Shown in pieces: positions 26,846 to 42,442 of a stretch of 64,000 bases of DNA. This stretch comes from Chionis minor (Eukaryota; Chordata; Aves; Charadriiformes; Chionididae): positions 362,261-426,260 of the forward strand of contig VZSF01009939.1 in the NCBI GenBank assembly GCA_013398295.1, read 5' to 3'. The translations under genes and the position numbers were made by a program. Position 1 is the first letter of the stretch. Every line of letters starts with the position of its first letter. The notes beneath the pieces are model-generated. The model searched no databases. It had not been told where the DNA came from and saw only the letters and a list, made by a program, of their open reading frames with translations.

Positions 26846-26859
26846 TAAAAAAAAAAAAN
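26846..26859. repeat. A-rich tract ending in N
   Basis: An A run in an A-rich context, broken by one N at 26859. Confidence 0.9.
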
Positions 26860-29800
26860 ATAGTAAATTGAAAGCGGCTCACAATGAATTATTAGAAAGG
26901 ATACTGAAATGATGGAGTTTCCTTCATATTACTTTAAAAAAAAAGCCCCATCAACAAGTGCTTGAAGCTGTGACAAATTCCACTCTCAGGCACAGAATTC
27001 AGGTTTGGCTGGCTACACCGTACACAGGCTGTTGGCTTTGACTCATGCAATCACTTATTACTCTTTGAGAAAATAGAAACTAAAATTGCTAAGCAAGGTA
27101 ATTTCCAACTGCAATGATTAAAGACGTGTGTTCTAGGGCATAACAATGCAAATAAAGACTACGGTAACAACACGTCACAGCCTCAGGTAACCGAGGCTGC
27201 GCTCATTTCACAGTGGAGAAACACACAATGGAAACTGGGAAATATTTTATGAACAAAACAATTACCTACAGTACGCTCCTTGCTTTCTTATGATAATAAT
27301 ATGTTAAGTCCTCAAAGTGCTGGACTGACAACCGAAGTAATTATGAAAATGAAACAAAGAAAAGTTGGCTATTGACAGGCTTGTCAAGGGCATTAAGCAG
27401 GAAAAGCGAGCTGGAAGCCTTGCAGGGTATAGCTAGCACTTACGTAGTGAGGTACCAACAAAAACAAGATGCAGGCTACTGAGTTAGAGGACATTAGGAG
27501 TGGAAGGACCAGCAATATGGAGGCTGGCTGCGTCATCATTTTGTCTAGGGCATACTGCCTCAGGGTAAATTGTCTCCATGTATAAACTGTTCCTCTTTTA
27601 ATCAGAAACATTCCAAAAAGTCTATACATACTGCTCATCAGTCTTAAAATAGTGTTGTTATTCAAAATACAGCTAAATAAAGAAAATGCCTTATGAGAAA
27701 CAATAGTCAGTTATCTCAGGACCTGGTCCTTTGGTCTTGGTCCACGACCTAATCTGCGTTTTTTGCACCCATTTAGGATCACTTGTCTCGCCCTGCCTTT
27801 CATGGACGGGCCTTACACTTGACAGCTTCCCACCTTCTTGGTATAGCCTACTACACATACGTAGACAAAAGTGCGCCTTCCAGTTCAATTTTTGGGGCTT
27901 GCATGCTCCCCCCTCTCTCCAGTTCAAATTATTTCTGTCTTTCCTATTAGGCCCCATTTTCTAGACCTCAAACTATTTGATTACTCTTCCCCCAGCCTCT
28001 GTTCAGCTGAGCTGTATTTTCTCGGGTCATTTACCCTAACCAGATGCAACACTTCAACTGAGGAGTTACCTGTAGAGAAAAAAAGATTGTCCTATAGGTT
28101 TTACAGCCTATACTCGTATTTTTATCCCTCCTGATACAACTTCTGCCCTTTTACAATGTCAGGAATTCTAGAGAATTGTCATCTAATTACTTGTTCCCTA
28201 CCCTGTATTTGTGTATTTCATTATTTCTGTTAAGTGTAGATCTTCAATCTGTCCCCATTTATCTTCTAAGATTTTCTTAATTTTTTCAAAATAATGTCAT
28301 GCCCCTAAACTTGTGTCCTACGTACACACATTCCCTCCGAGTTTTGGGAGCATTTTTAGTGAATCAATTTTGTAAGCGCACTCTCTATTCCATCATCAAG
28401 GTCATTAATGAAAAGACTGAAGTGAAGCAGAATGAGCACAGACCCAACAGACCGTGGCAGATCCACATTCAATACAACCATTTCATTTTGACAGACAATC
28501 ATTAATAACCACCCACCACCGTGCACCGACTGGACACACAGTCATCCAGCGAGTCTTGCCCCTATGCTACAATAGCTTCTTCCAGGCCATGTTTCTTCAC
28601 TTGTTTGTAAGATCATCACATGAAACAGTGCCAAAGAACTCACTAATGTGAAAATACTAACATTCACACTTTTGTCATCAATTCACAGGCCTTACTGTTG
28701 AGTTACAGAAGAAAATTAAACTGGCATGACTACTTACTCTTCCTAAATTGATGGTGGTTGCGACTCATGCTCTTATTGTCTCCCAGAGGCTTATACTTTG
28801 TACAAGAATTTGTTTGGAAAGTGGAAGATGAGAGGAATGGTCTATAATTTCCTGGCTCCTTTCCCCCCACCTCTCCTCTTCATTTTAAACTCTCCCAGCA
28901 TCTCAAACAGCAGCTACTGGTACTGAGATAGCTTTAGTCACTGGTTTTTTCCTTAAGGGGTCAAAGGCTGAACTATATCAGGTCCAGTCCAATAAATAAC
29001 CTACCCAAATATGAAGAAGCATGTAAAAGTCTTGCTTCAGATTTGCCATCCATCTTCAAAGTCCTCCTCTCTGCTTTTTATCTCCTCCTTGTGCTGACTG
29101 CTGCTCACTTATACTCCTCTTCCAATAATGTTTTGAGGATATTTTCACAGTACTTACTCCAAGTACATCTTGCAAAACTGTGCTGCCTATCAAAGCCCCA
29201 CACTGGAAAGCCATGGGTATGGTGGCACGCTGCGGTGAGGCCACCTCCCGTGGTGCCAGCATGGTGTGCAGCCGCCCGGCAGAAGGAAGGGGAACTTCCA
29301 AAGCGGGGAGCCGATTCCCATTCCGTGGCGATACAGGGGAGGTCTGCAGTGAGACAGGGACAGGAAGAGAGCTCTGCAACCCAGACTGGCAATCACACTA
29401 GCTAAGGCAGACCAATTAGCAGATCGTTTGCAGCATATTACCATCGCTTCTGTGTCAATTCTGGGATCTGTACAGCCAGCCAGGCAAGCAGAGCTGGGTT
29501 GGATGGGGGCGCTGCGTACTCTGTTGACACACTCACGCACATATACTGAATAAGGAATTGCAATAAAAAACGGGATTAAGCCCGACGCAGCTGATCCTGC
29601 AGATCCTCTGGCTCTGGCAGCATGTTTGCTCAGACAGCACAGGGCGCAAAACCAGCCACCCTTCTCCACATTCCTACATCGCCGCACCACTTCATTTAGA
29701 CATGTTAGTTATCTGCTGTCATTGCCCAAAATTAAACTACATAATAATAGACTCTTATTATAGTACATACCCGTGTGGCAGTTTAGGATGTAAATGTTTG

Positions 29801-32800
29801 ATTTCATTATTTCAAAATAGCAACAAAGAGCAGGAAGAAAAAAAGTTTAAAGACATCAGCAAGTCTAGTACAGCTCTGCCGATTTTTGCCAGATAACTAA
29901 TACCTAAGTCTTCCTAAGTGTAGGGTATTCATCAGGCACTCAAATTGTTCACTATCTTTTCACAAGAATTATACAATGACTACACAAAACTGAAAACCGT
30001 TCGTTATCTTCTGCATACACTAAGCATAATCATCCCCTTCTAGCCTTTTCCTTTATTGAAAAATTTCATCATCTTGCCGTAAATACCAGAGACCAAAAGA
30101 AGTAGGATACTGTAATAGAATTTTAAATTAATAAAAATGGATAGTTAGGATACAGAAGTATCTTTGAATTTTGGATAATCTCAGGGGAATTTTATCTGAC
30201 ACATTGTATAATTTTATGACAATACTTTATAAATAGCAGAGCAAAATATAACAAGTTTAACATTAGAAGAAAAAGAATGAAAATACTACTTGTGTAGGTT
30301 AAGATGGTAAATTAATACTTAGCTTTTGGGGAGTACCTAACTTTATGTAGTTAATAATACAAATACTAACGTTTTTGAAGAATAAAAAAGTACCTTTTCA
30401 GACATACCCTGCTTTGTCCATCACAGAAGGAAGAGGCTAAAACACTGATTTATCATGACTTAACAAGATGGTGACCATCAGCTGAACTGCATTAACTGAC
30501 TGCAATTCTAGTCCAATTACCCTCAGAAGCAAAACACGTTAGTATAAGCCACTAGTGAATTAACTATATACACCCAAGGGATATCTCAGACAATGTATTA
30601 ACAAAAGAAAATATACGTTGCAACTGCTCAGGCACTAATTTGCAGCTTACCACGCTTTTCCTGATGAGGCAAAGTAATGTACAAGGACAAATATTCAGGT
30701 TTCAACTGGTGGGATTTGGGGTTTTTTGTTTGTTTGTTTGCTTTTTGCTATAGGCACACTTTAAAAAAGAGTACTGTTTTGGAAACTAGTGAGAATGTTA
30801 CAAATGTTACTGTTCTTTTTATTGATCCTCTTAGCAACATTGAACACTAACACTAATCACAATTAGATAGCTTTTTATTGGCCAATTTGAAGTGGACTGG
30901 CTTTCAGTACATTTTGAAAGAGACATTAGAGAACAACTGTGTTTGATTTTCCTTTACATGAAGTAGATTAATTACTATAGTTTCCATAACACAATTATTT
31001 CAACTCAAAGCTCAAGAACTTACCATGGTTAGGAAAATTGTCATGGTAAAAGGCACACCTTGCGGACGTGATTTGCACTGCTGCTTCATATGTCACAGCT
31101 ATTTCCACAGATACAAAACAACCCAAACCCCGACACTGATACAGGCTCCTAATATTACCTTTAAACTTGGAAAAAAACTAAGAGCTCTCTGATATTTAGC
31201 TCATTTTCTCTTACATGATTAGCTTCCATGCTCTATTCACAACCACATTGGAATTCAATCTAAATATATATTTAGTTTAACAATTTTCTAGCAGAATTTG
31301 AATGGTTAGTACAGTCTGTACTCACAATGCTGGCTTATGCTTAGTTTTAGCTGCAAGCTCAGTTGCATCCTGTCTATATGGTCAGGAACCAGAACAACAA
31401 ATAATTACTGCTGATTAATCTATACCCAGAGAAAGACTGAACTATGCAGGAGAGCTTCTGAATTAAATCGAATATCTCTCTCCTGTATAGATATGCACGC
31501 AAGTTACATTAGCAAAATCATCTGCTAAATCACAAGAATTCATTGTAATGTAGTTTCGTTATGCTACTTTGCATATCCTCCAAGAACTCCCCCCCCAACC
31601 AGGAAGAAGTTAACAGATTTTAGAACTATTTCTGTAAGAAGACAGACAGCAAAACATCTGGTTCCTCTTCTCACTGAACTGGGGATATGACAGCACTGGA
31701 ACAGCCAGAACACCTGAATTCTGTTCCCAGTTCTACACTAACATCCTCCGACAAGCCAAGCCTCCGTGCCCATCCATTCTAGCTACTTAGGATACCATGT
31801 CAAAGTAAATTTGTTGAAATGTCTGGACTGAAAGAGTCAAAACAGAATTCTGGTAAAAAAACCAGGAGGTGAAAAGCATGCTGAGAAGTGAGCTCACCTT
31901 GATTCATTTGCAATTTCACAACGTAGTAGGAATACTGCCTGCTTACACGGCAAAGACGAGAAATAAACCACCAGCCCCTCACTTGTTGGAGGAACCCTTG
32001 TTTCTCGACATTCATCACAACAAGCAGGGGAGTGGGGCCACATAAAGCAGCTGACCCTGACTCCAACACATGTAAGTCTGGGTAACAGCTACATACACTT
32101 AAGACAGGAAAGGCTGGAATAGAGGCTGATGTAATAAATACCCAGGGGAAACTAATGCTGTAGTGGCCCAGTTCTCATTCCTCTAAAATTCTAAGCACTG
32201 TCATCTTTTCCATAGTATCAACCCACCAATGGTTACTGCTTGAATGGACAAGCTAAACCCAAAGACATTACTGAAATAAAAAAACCTGGCGTATTCCTTT
32301 CTCAAGTTTTTATCAATAAACTGAGCCCGCCAGCCTTCTCTCCTTTCTACTTACTTCCCCTTTGACAGGTCAAAAGCTTTGCAACTTAAAAACTGGCTAC
32401 TTTGAAACTGCAAAATTTAAACCGATCACATTTTTAAAAATTAGATCATGTCCATATCACCATTTAAAAACATGCTTATATTTTCCTGGGTATACATAAC
32501 TTTTGCCAACATTATTACTCCTGCAGACACAGATGTTTGTTATCCCTGCTTAATTGGGCACAGCAAGAATTAATCTAGAGCCAGGGCAAAGACAGAAGTT
32601 AGGCAACATATTGTCTCTCTGAAAACACTTTCCACAAGCAACCTAGAAAGCTGTGCAATTGCATACAACACAATGGGACCATTAAACACAAATATACTCC
32701 CAGCATGGGCTAACCTCCCCCACAAAGAGCAAAGCTGCAGTCAAATGCTTTGGATAAAAGCGCTAAAAATTCGTGTGTATCACGAGCTGTAGACCACATG

Positions 32801-35800
32801 GTCCTGTACAGAGACTTCACTGACATCTTCCCGAGGCACATAAAATTAACAAGTACTATATGTGTACATCACATCCATCGTGCTTCTAAAATTTGACTAT
32901 TGTATATAATTTCTGCCACCGCATCCATGAAATATTAAGGTAGAACCATAAAAAAATACAGCAAAATGGGACAAGGAGAGTAGATAGTTAGGAAGGGAAC
33001 AAGGGGACTGCAACAGAGGTCTTTATATGACAAATGATTATGCATTATTTCACAATACTATAACTGGAAAGAAAAGAAATTATGAGGCAACAGGTTTAAA
33101 AACAAGTATAGAGATGCAAATTTACTATACATCACATAAATTGTGGAATTCCACAGAACATTGCCTACCTCAAAATACAATGTAGTTCAAAAAGACTAGA
33201 CTTATTAACGGAGGACAGGTCAATCAGAGGCAATTACAGATTATTATCTAGAGCCAGTTCAGGGTACCCCTGAACTACTGACAGTTGGAAAGATAAAAAA
33301 CAAACAAGGAAAGACCCATTTTAGACTTGCCTTGTTTTTTCATAGTCCTTCTCTACCCACTTTCTTTAGGCCACAGTTGGCACCGCTTAACCAACAGAGA
33401 CGATGTAACCCGAGCCAAAAGCCCTTCCTGAAAAACCACAATTAATAAAAAACCAAATGCCAAACCCCACACCAAAGAAAACGACCACATAAATAAAAAA
33501 CCAACATGGAACAAATAAAAAGCCATAAAACCAAGATAGCTAATTACCAATTGATTGTTGGAGACAAAGAATAAGAAAAAGTTGACTCGAAGAACAATTT
33601 TTAAATGAGGCAACCAGAGAGGGGCACCAAGCAAAGCTCCTTCCTTTATTTACCACTCTCCCTGTTGTCGACTACCAGTCTGCCAACACAGAGACAATAA
33701 AGGAGGTATGACTCTAAGTTCAAATACATGAACCCTGGTAGCAACGGGTATAGCCCTACACTGAGAGAATGACCTCCTACAACCCTGCCATAAAATTGAA
33801 GGCAAGGAAGGGGAGAGAACACCGTAAAGCTGAAAAAAGCCAGTGATTCTGGGGAGCAACCGATGACAATAATGGGATAGCAGACGTTAAAAGATTCAGA
33901 ACTATAAAATGCATGAACTGAGGAGAACACCAAACATAGCACCCCCTTACCTACTACGACCAGACTAAGAAACGGGGATAAGCAGATTCTTGGTCTATCT
34001 CAGCATGGTAGTGCTCGTGTTTTTCATCAAGATGGCCAGAAAGACCAAATGTAATGAGCAAACTCAGTATTAGGACTCACAAATGTTTGAAACCAAAATA
34101 TCAGATTCAAGTTCTTCTATATTTTTCTCTGTATTTTTCCCCTCCTTACTGCAAAGGATCTGAAAGACCTGAGTAAGCAAGTGATGTCATAGGACTTTAC
34201 AAGAGGCAAATCTTGCATAAAGTGTAAATATGCAAGGCACATGAATTTATTTCCAAATTACTTACATAATAGATATTGTTGCCTTTTATTAGATTTTATT
34301 ATCTTGCAAATTTATACCATTTTGAAAAAGCATTCTAATATTTTGCCTAGCAATTCACTTGTATTTCTGATCAAAACATAACTAAATATGCAGTCAAGTA
34401 ACATATAAAACCTACCTCATTTGTAACACAAAGCTTTCAATGCCAGCACCTTGGCTGCACCCAAAAATCTGAAGGTACCAGCAAACATATTTTTCTGTTA
34501 CTTCATTCAATGGGAACAAAAGACTCACAAGGCTGAAATTTCAATAGCATAAGAAAACAGGACTGATTCCAGCTGTAAAAATGCCTGTATTTCTAACCCT
34601 GGGTTGGCAACAGCCACTGAAGTCACAGAAATTCTCTCCTGGGAGAAACTTCTGTCTGTAAGACAGAGGTTACTCTAGCTGTGAAAGCAGGAGAACAGAC
34701 ATCATTGAAAAGATGACATGCTGCTCTAGCTTAGTCTAGTCTAAATTCCAAATAATTTCTGCAGTACCAGTACGCATTGATAAAATCCTACTGCAACAGA
34801 GGAAAAATTTCCTAAATGACTAAAGAATCTTCAAAGCAGTTTTGCCTTGAAAATACACAAAGATGACAGTATTTCCTCCAGGAAGATAGGGGTTTTTTTA
34901 TAAAAAGTCAAATGGATTTTTGGCAGTGATAGTTTTCTTACTCCAACTTCCAATTTTCAAACCCATGATTTCAATGATCTCAATCTGCCAGCAGGGCAAG
35001 AAGATAAACAAGTTGTGACAGTAAGTCCAAGTAAGCTAAGAGGAAGGCACTGGATTTGGCATTGCGTTTCCCAAGGAACAGGCAGATGACAGGCACACAC
35101 ATCCACACGCTTCCCCCTCTGCCCCCAAATTCCGAAAACAAGACATTTAAGCGAATGCCATTGAAGCAGAAGCATACCATTTTCCCCCTCTCTAAAGTAA
35201 TTTGGATAATTATAGCCTGCAAACAGTGCTGAACACATGAAGAAACTATTAAGTAATGAGATTTTGCAGGTGTGTCATTTATTTTGTAAAGCCCAGACAG
35301 GAGAAAAAAAATTGACACATACACCTGTTTGACCATTAGCTTTTCCAGGAAGGTCCTACTAATGCAAAAATTTACAAGTGTCCATGTTTCAAAAGCCAGA
35401 ATTCAAGTGATTGGCTTTGTGTAGACTGTTATGTGTAGTGCTCCATCAGTATTATTATGCTTTTACAAGATCAATAATAAAATCCTCTGTGAAAGCTGAC
35501 TGGGAAACCACACAGAATGGTCTTCCAGAAGAGCACAGACAGAAGATAAATCCTCCATAGAGTAATGGCAGGTCCTACATATCACTTACTGCTCCACACA
35601 TACTTTGTGTTCAAGGAGTACATTGTGCTACTCTTTCTTTTCCTTCTGAGGAGGTAAACTGCTTGTAAAATGAAGGATTAAGGACAGCACCATTAAAGAC
35701 AGAACTAGTAACCGGGAGCCTTCATGCTGTCCTGAGCTAGGGCACCTATGGATAATAAGGCAAAAATCCTGGCTTTCGTTAAAAGGGACCGAGGGTTTAT

Positions 35801-37629
35801 CACCCTCCTGAAGATCAACAGTTTCTCCATAACCTTTCTCGAGCAGCCCAGAGCCGGCCTTCGCCAGTCTTTAAGGGACTCAAAGTCATCACCACTGCTT
35901 CTGAGTAATGTGGTAATATTATCAATCAACAGAAATTCTCCCGACTCGGACAAAGAAAAAATAAACAAATTAAAAAACCCACACTAACCATACAGGTTAA
36001 TACTCATAAAAAAGGAGGGAATGGAAGACCCTTCATTTCATTTGACACCACTTTCCTCTGTATTCAGTAGTAGTTGGGTTTTTTGTTTTAAGAACAAAGA
36101 ATGCTGGCAGAATTAAAACTGCATGACTACACACCTAAACAACGGGAATGGGCAGAGGAAGGAAAATTCAAACATTAATTTATGTGCTAAAATTCTATTT
36201 ATTGCCTACAGTCACCGTGGGGGAGGACAGATATACGATCATTGTGGGGGAAAGTGAGGGGCAAGCTATTTCTCGAACCGCGTTTCAGTTGTTACCAACT
36301 GTGTGCAGTCCAAAACAAGCAGCTGGATCTCCCTCTGGCATTCGCTCCAGGAGGCATCGCCAGCACCTACCTCATATCAGAGTAACTTGGCAAACTGGCG
36401 CACCCATGCAGAACACCACTATGCAGCACCAGCGGCTCTGCTGCGGCAGTCAGGCCCAGAACCTGGAGCTTTTCTTAAAAATATCCAAATGATAATTAAC
36501 TATTTGATCCTCCTCCAACACCAAAGGATAATACTGAAATGCAAAATGGGTATTTAAACCAAAACTGACCTCAGTTAAGTCTAGGACCAGGTTCATCAGG
36601 AAAATATTACTACTACAAAGTGAAATAAAATTTCTTCCCGCCTACTGTAACTTTAAGCAGGTATTAACCCCTTCATAAAACTACACTAATTACACTATAG
36701 AGGCATAAATTACTATAGTTTCTATAATTTTTCCTTTCTCACAACATAACCAACTCTGAAGGCAAAAGGTTTTTTTAATACAGTCTAAAAAAAATTCTCC
36801 TGAAGAGATTTTTTTTATTTAAAATCTAAATGCATCTTTTCTTTCTTCTAAAAGACTGAAAAGTAACAGACAATGCTATTCTTTTAAAAACATTTGTGCA
36901 GTTCAGCCTGCTTAACAGCTGATTGCAATTAAACAAAATTTATTTTTGGCTTCCTTCTGTCTGTATTTATATCAGTAACAAAAAAAAAAACCCACAAGAA
37001 AAAAAGAAAAATAAAAGTTTAGTTGAAGCAACAAGCTCAGCAACAGGCATATTATACAGTGTCTTGATGACTTCCTGCTTAAAAGCCATGCTAAACTCAT
37101 CTAGTAGGTCTGAAGTTTTGTCTCAATTTTATTAGGTGAAAGAGCATACTGGCTCCCTTGCTCTAATTCTTCTTGTATGCATTATATCTAAGTTATGCTA
37201 TATCCTACCAACAGCTAGAATTTGTTCTGAATATTTTGTAATATGTGTCAGAATCCTCTATTTCTTGTAAAAAAATTAGTTTTTGCTTGGTCAAGTTCCT
37301 CCATAATTTATTAAAATCTGAAATACAGTATTTAAAGTCTGTTTAAGTCCTCTTAGGAAAATGGGTTGCTCTATACTAAATCTCCACAGAAATATTCTTC
37401 AGAGTAGGAGTTCATCTGTCCACAGCTTCAGCCGTTTCTCAGGACAGTCGGACAGAAATTTCTCTGCACTCCTTTTCTTCTAGAGCTGACACCTCTAATT
37501 CTTCAGTCTCATGTGATGCCCCTTTTGCTGAAGGAATTTACCAAGTGCTCCAAATGATCAGCTCATGCAGTTAAGAGGCAAAGGGTGCTGAAGAAGATGA
37601 GTGTGATCAACACGTAACTCGGCATCACG

Positions 37630-38071
37630 GAGTAACTGAGAAGGGCCGCAAAAATGATCACAGGGCTCTGCTATGAGGACAGGCTGAGAGAGTTGGGGTT
37701 GTCCAGCCTGGAGAAGAGAAGGCTCTGGGGAGACCTTATAGCAGCCTTCCAGTACCTGAAAGGGGCTACAGGAAAGCTGGAGAGGGACTTTTTACAAGCA
37801 CATGTAGTGACAGGAGGAGGGGTGATGGCTTCAAACTGGAAGAGGGGAGATTTAGATTCGATCTCAGGAAGAAATTCTTCACTATGAGGGTGGTGAGACA
37901 CGGGAACAGGGTGCCCAGGGAAGCTGTGGAGGCCCCATCCCTGGAGGTGTTCAAGGCCAGGTTGGACGAGGCTTTGAGCAGCCTGGTCTAGTGGGGGTTG
38001 TCCTTGTCCATGGCAGGGGGTTGGAACTAGATGGTCACTAATGTCCCTTCCAACCTAAACCGTTCTGTGAT
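37630..38071 (+). mobile_element. CR1 LINE fragment, 3' end
   Basis: A 5'-truncated copy. Its translation carries the CR1 C-terminal blocks [37 protein letters not shown] and, after a frame change, [20 protein letters not shown] and LEVFKARLDEAL. The 3' UTR reads ggcagggggttggaactaga, then cttccaacc and gttctgtga. It differs from the copy at 4.7 kb in its tail, so the two come from different CR1 subfamilies. It is too short to be active. Confidence 0.95.
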
Positions 38072-40293
38072 GGAGACTGTACAGCCTCTCATTCAAACAC
38101 ACGACTGTCCTAATGGAGGAAAAAAGTCTTCCTTACAACCTGCCGGAACCTTTCTTGTTTTGATTTATGTCCATAAATTCGTAACATACTTCACATGCTT
38201 CCTGATGAGAGTTCCTACTGCTTATTTATGACTGATTGTCACAAACCAAACAAGGACGTAAGTATGACTGGACAATTAGTACAACTGGACAAATGAAGAC
38301 GTTATTGTGTCCTATATAAAAACACAGACTTACTGGCACTTCTGTATCAGCTCAATAGGCCAGCATCACAAAGAAGTCATGAAAATTTAATATGTAGAAA
38401 ACACAGAATTGCCACTGAAAATTCTCAGAGTTCACCTCAAGAACAGCATTTCCATTGTTTTATTGAAGAAATTATCAAAATTTGAGTGTTATTAAGACTC
38501 AAGGCCATTTGCAATTATAGACAAGATCAATATAATAATTCATTCACATCTTTGGATAACAATGTGGGCCCTGGCATTTAACATCCATGTCATTACTCAA
38601 ATGAATTCCAGACAAGCTGGAATAAGAGGAAGAGAAGCTCAGAAAGAACCTGGAATATTGTTGCAATTTTTTCCTGAAGCCATCAAAATAAAGTGGAAGG
38701 ATAGAAACGTGGGGAAAGAAGCACTACAGCTAGCACAACCATTTTCAGATCTGCCAGACACAGCTAAATTTGAACTAAAACAACATTAATTACTAATTTG
38801 TTTTAGTATTTTCTGCTGTGAAAATCCAAATAAAAAACCATGTAAAGATGTTTAAAGATTTTAGGATTAATTATAAATCTTATTTTAGGCTCTGGATTTT
38901 TGTTCAAACGATTTTACTTTTTTTATTTACTATACATACATGAGATAAAATATCTCAAAGGTTAAAATTTATCAATGGCACATCAATTCTGACTTTTGCA
39001 CGAACAATACATACATTCCTTATCAGAGGAAAAAAGCCATAAAATTTTGTAATTTGTACTTGAAGTAATGTTTTCTTGGTAGAATTAAGGAATTCAGTTG
39101 GGCACAACACTGCAACAGTCATACATTTTCTACATTCTCTCTCCCAAAACCTCACATATTCCTTTGCAGAATAATCCTGAAAAACGAGATCTTGCTAGTA
39201 CCGCTGCTTCTGCATAGAAACGTTCCCGGAGCTATGCAGTCAGAAAAAGCAACTCCAACATGAAAATGTCATTCTTTATCCTTAAGCCTGAGCAGCTCTC
39301 TCTTCTGGGAGAGATGACATTTTTTGTCTGGGAACACTGCTGGTTCCTACCAGAGCACGAACCAAACACAGTGAATTGCCCAGGTAACCTTCCAGGCTGC
39401 AGCCGTGACACCAGACAAACAGGGAGAGGAGAACCCATTACAAGCAAAAATTGAACTAGAGAAAAACACAATGGAGAAGTGGTAAATAGTTTAATTTATG
39501 CGATAAGTATATTGCTGAATATGACCGCTATAATTATTAAACAACAGGATATGGACCGATTAGGAAATACATTACTAAATTAACTAAACTACTTTTCTAT
39601 CTCTCACAAAAATGAAGAGCCCTTTAGGAAAATACATTTGTACAACAGAGGTATTTCTTCTCAAAAGATGGCTATTTTCGTGCAAAACGAACAGTCTTAA
39701 ACCCACCTATCTAAAAGAAGATAATATAAATACCTCTTTGCTAACAGGAAAGTTATATTCTCTCCTTGTCCATCCTCTCCTGAAACAATGCATTTCAAGA
39801 AAAATGTCTAAAACGATATTTTAGAAAGCCTTCCTGAAAAAATTGTGCAAGTTGTCTAGCTTTGAGAATTTAAACAAGTCAGGATCACCTTAAAACCAGC
39901 ACTTTCACTGAAAACTGTCCTTCATCCTGCAGCACTGCCAAGCTCACACTGCAGCATTCCTTCCTGGTTCTCTTTGAGAAAAATAAATAAAGCTAAATTT
40001 AAAATCTATGAGCCATCCATAATCAAAGGAACCTAAAGTTTTTGTTGGCAATGCCTTTTTTAACATACTTCAAACGTATTTATATAAACTCCCCAGATAG
40101 CACCTATTACAATATAAGTACTGTTTAGATTTGCTGTGCATAACAATGTCCATAATAGACATCACAGAGAATACTGCAGTTTACTACTCACAAGTTTTAT
40201 GAAGCTTTGCTGTCTATTTATTAAGCATGCCTCAGGTACAGTATAATGGGGAAATTTTAGGGAACGGGCAGACTATATAATTACCACTTTTTC

Positions 40294-40309
40294 TTTTTTT
40301 TTTTTTTTT
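40294..40309. repeat. T homopolymer, 16 bases
   Basis: A T run preceded by a ttttttc stretch. It could be the tail of an old retroposed sequence on the minus strand, but no body is recognisable. Confidence 0.9.
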
Positions 40310-42442
40310 AATTTTCCCTCCCTTTAACCCACCATGACCTATTTTGTTGAATAACATGCAGACCTAGCGAGGACATTAACCTGTTTCCGTGTCACAGTAC
40401 TGCTCATGTACAGACGTGCTAAGATGCATTAGCTGTTGTTTATTGATCCATTTACAAGTTTATTCTACTGGGAATCCTAGCTGAAGGATCAGAAAGTCTT
40501 TTGCTATCCTCTGCTTTGTGACACGCTTTACTGATTAACTATTTCCCAGAATACATTTAACATTTTGTGGAAATACTTACAGAAGATTCCTCCTCTTCAA
40601 ACAGTCTCCCACATCTGAATCACTCTTACATATTTTTAGTCCATTCATTATTTCCAAAAGTTAAAATGTAGTAAATCACATACATCAATACATTTTTTTA
40701 AAATAAAAAAAAGAGAATGACATGTACCAAACATTATCGACTACAAATACTGATTTACATTTTACCAACTATTAGAAATGAACAAGCTAGCTGGTCTTTA
40801 TTCAAGACAGTAAAAATGCCCAAACAAGTTTCATGTAGATAGAAGGAAAAAAAAAAGAGAGGGGAAAAAAAAAAGCTTGTTTCCCCTTGATTCTCTACAA
40901 GCTTCTCACATGTGAACTTTCCCCCATACACACAGTATACAGAGTGTACTTCTGTATAAATTCTGGTGATCCAAACTGTACCATAAAAAAGAATTCTAGA
41001 CAAGACACTAATATGTGATCATTATTTATTACAGTTCATCCTACCTACTTTTGCCTTTAGCATCATTAACCTTTGAACTAGCAATTACTTACTGCTTATT
41101 TGCAACGTACATACTCATAAAAAACTACCTTTGTGCCAAGAAGTGTTTATACCATTTCATAAGCTTGACTACGTTTTAAAAATAGACGTGTACAATAAAC
41201 CCACATTAACTGTTCTGACTTAAACAGGATGGGAAAGCAGCTGAGCTTTAACTGTCTGAATTCCTGGTGCTGTAAAAGACGATAGGGGAAAGCAATTCCA
41301 AAAGCTGGGCTTCTCGCTTTCAAATTCAAGGACTGCAAGCTCAACCAAATCCATGCATCAAATCAATTACAGTAGAATGTAACAAGCCAGGACCTATTGC
41401 AAAATAATTAAGTGAAAGATCACCAGGGTTCATGTCCTCTCACACTTTTACAAGCAACCACAATTCAGTGAAGTCTTATCTGCAACACAAAATAGTATCA
41501 TTTCAGGCTTGGAGAGATGTTCAAAAGAAGGAAACATTCACAATTTATATCTACAAGTTTTAAAAAACAGATTTCTCCAATTCTCAAAAAACCTCTAAGA
41601 ATTCAAACATTTTGCTTTTAATGACAGAATGAAAGGAGGGGGGGAAAAATGACAAAACAGATACAGATCATATCCTGTATATCAGAAATGCTGTGCTAAA
41701 AAGGAAGATACTGCTCTAAATGGGAAGCTCTAACTGAAAAGGGGGGAGAAAACAAATGGGACCGAAGATGCATCACAGAGCATGATAACACGCTTTATTT
41801 CATTAGTAACTAGGCAGCAAAAGATTTTTATTGCCCGGAGAAGCATCTGACCAAAATCAGTCTTCTTCCAACACCAATAATTTGGCCAATTTCCAGCATT
41901 CTGAAATAAAAACACAGAGATCTCAAAAATAATTATGTTCCTATAGACTACATGAAAATTGATGGTCAGGTAGAGGAAAAAGACCCAATTTGCACTTTTA
42001 GTGAGGGGGGAAGTAGGAAAATTAATCTCATATATTTGATCTGGTAGCAGATCAATCAGTACAGACTATCCACAGCACTGTCCCTTGTTATGGAGGAGAA
42101 TGGGATTAAGTATTAGACAAGAAGGGATAAGGAGGTAAAAAGACATAAAAAGACAACCCAAACGCATACAAATATAAATTTTATTATTTCTGCAGCTCAC
42201 AGAAACTATGACCTGCAGACAGTAACTTGTTTTATTAGCCTTACAAACTGAGAATAACTTGGACAAGTATTTACATTTCTTGACCTCCTCCTGCTAAGTA
42301 GGTTGCCTAGAAACATCTTACCTCAAAACAAATGGGGAAATTGATTATGTGCTCCTATCTGCGTATTTAAAATATTTTGTTGAATCTGATTTATGAAATC
42401 CATGGAAATAATTTTCCATTATGCGTTTTACAGCATTGAGCA

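Larger units (their letters stand above)
22571..37629. other. Non-coding DNA, probably intronic or intergenic
   Basis: AT-rich sequence with no supported gene. It contains a run of 14 C at 23759-23772, an A-rich tract with an N at 26859, and a GC-richer patch at about 29180-29690 with a 166-codon minus-strand open frame of unknown meaning. Confidence 0.6.
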
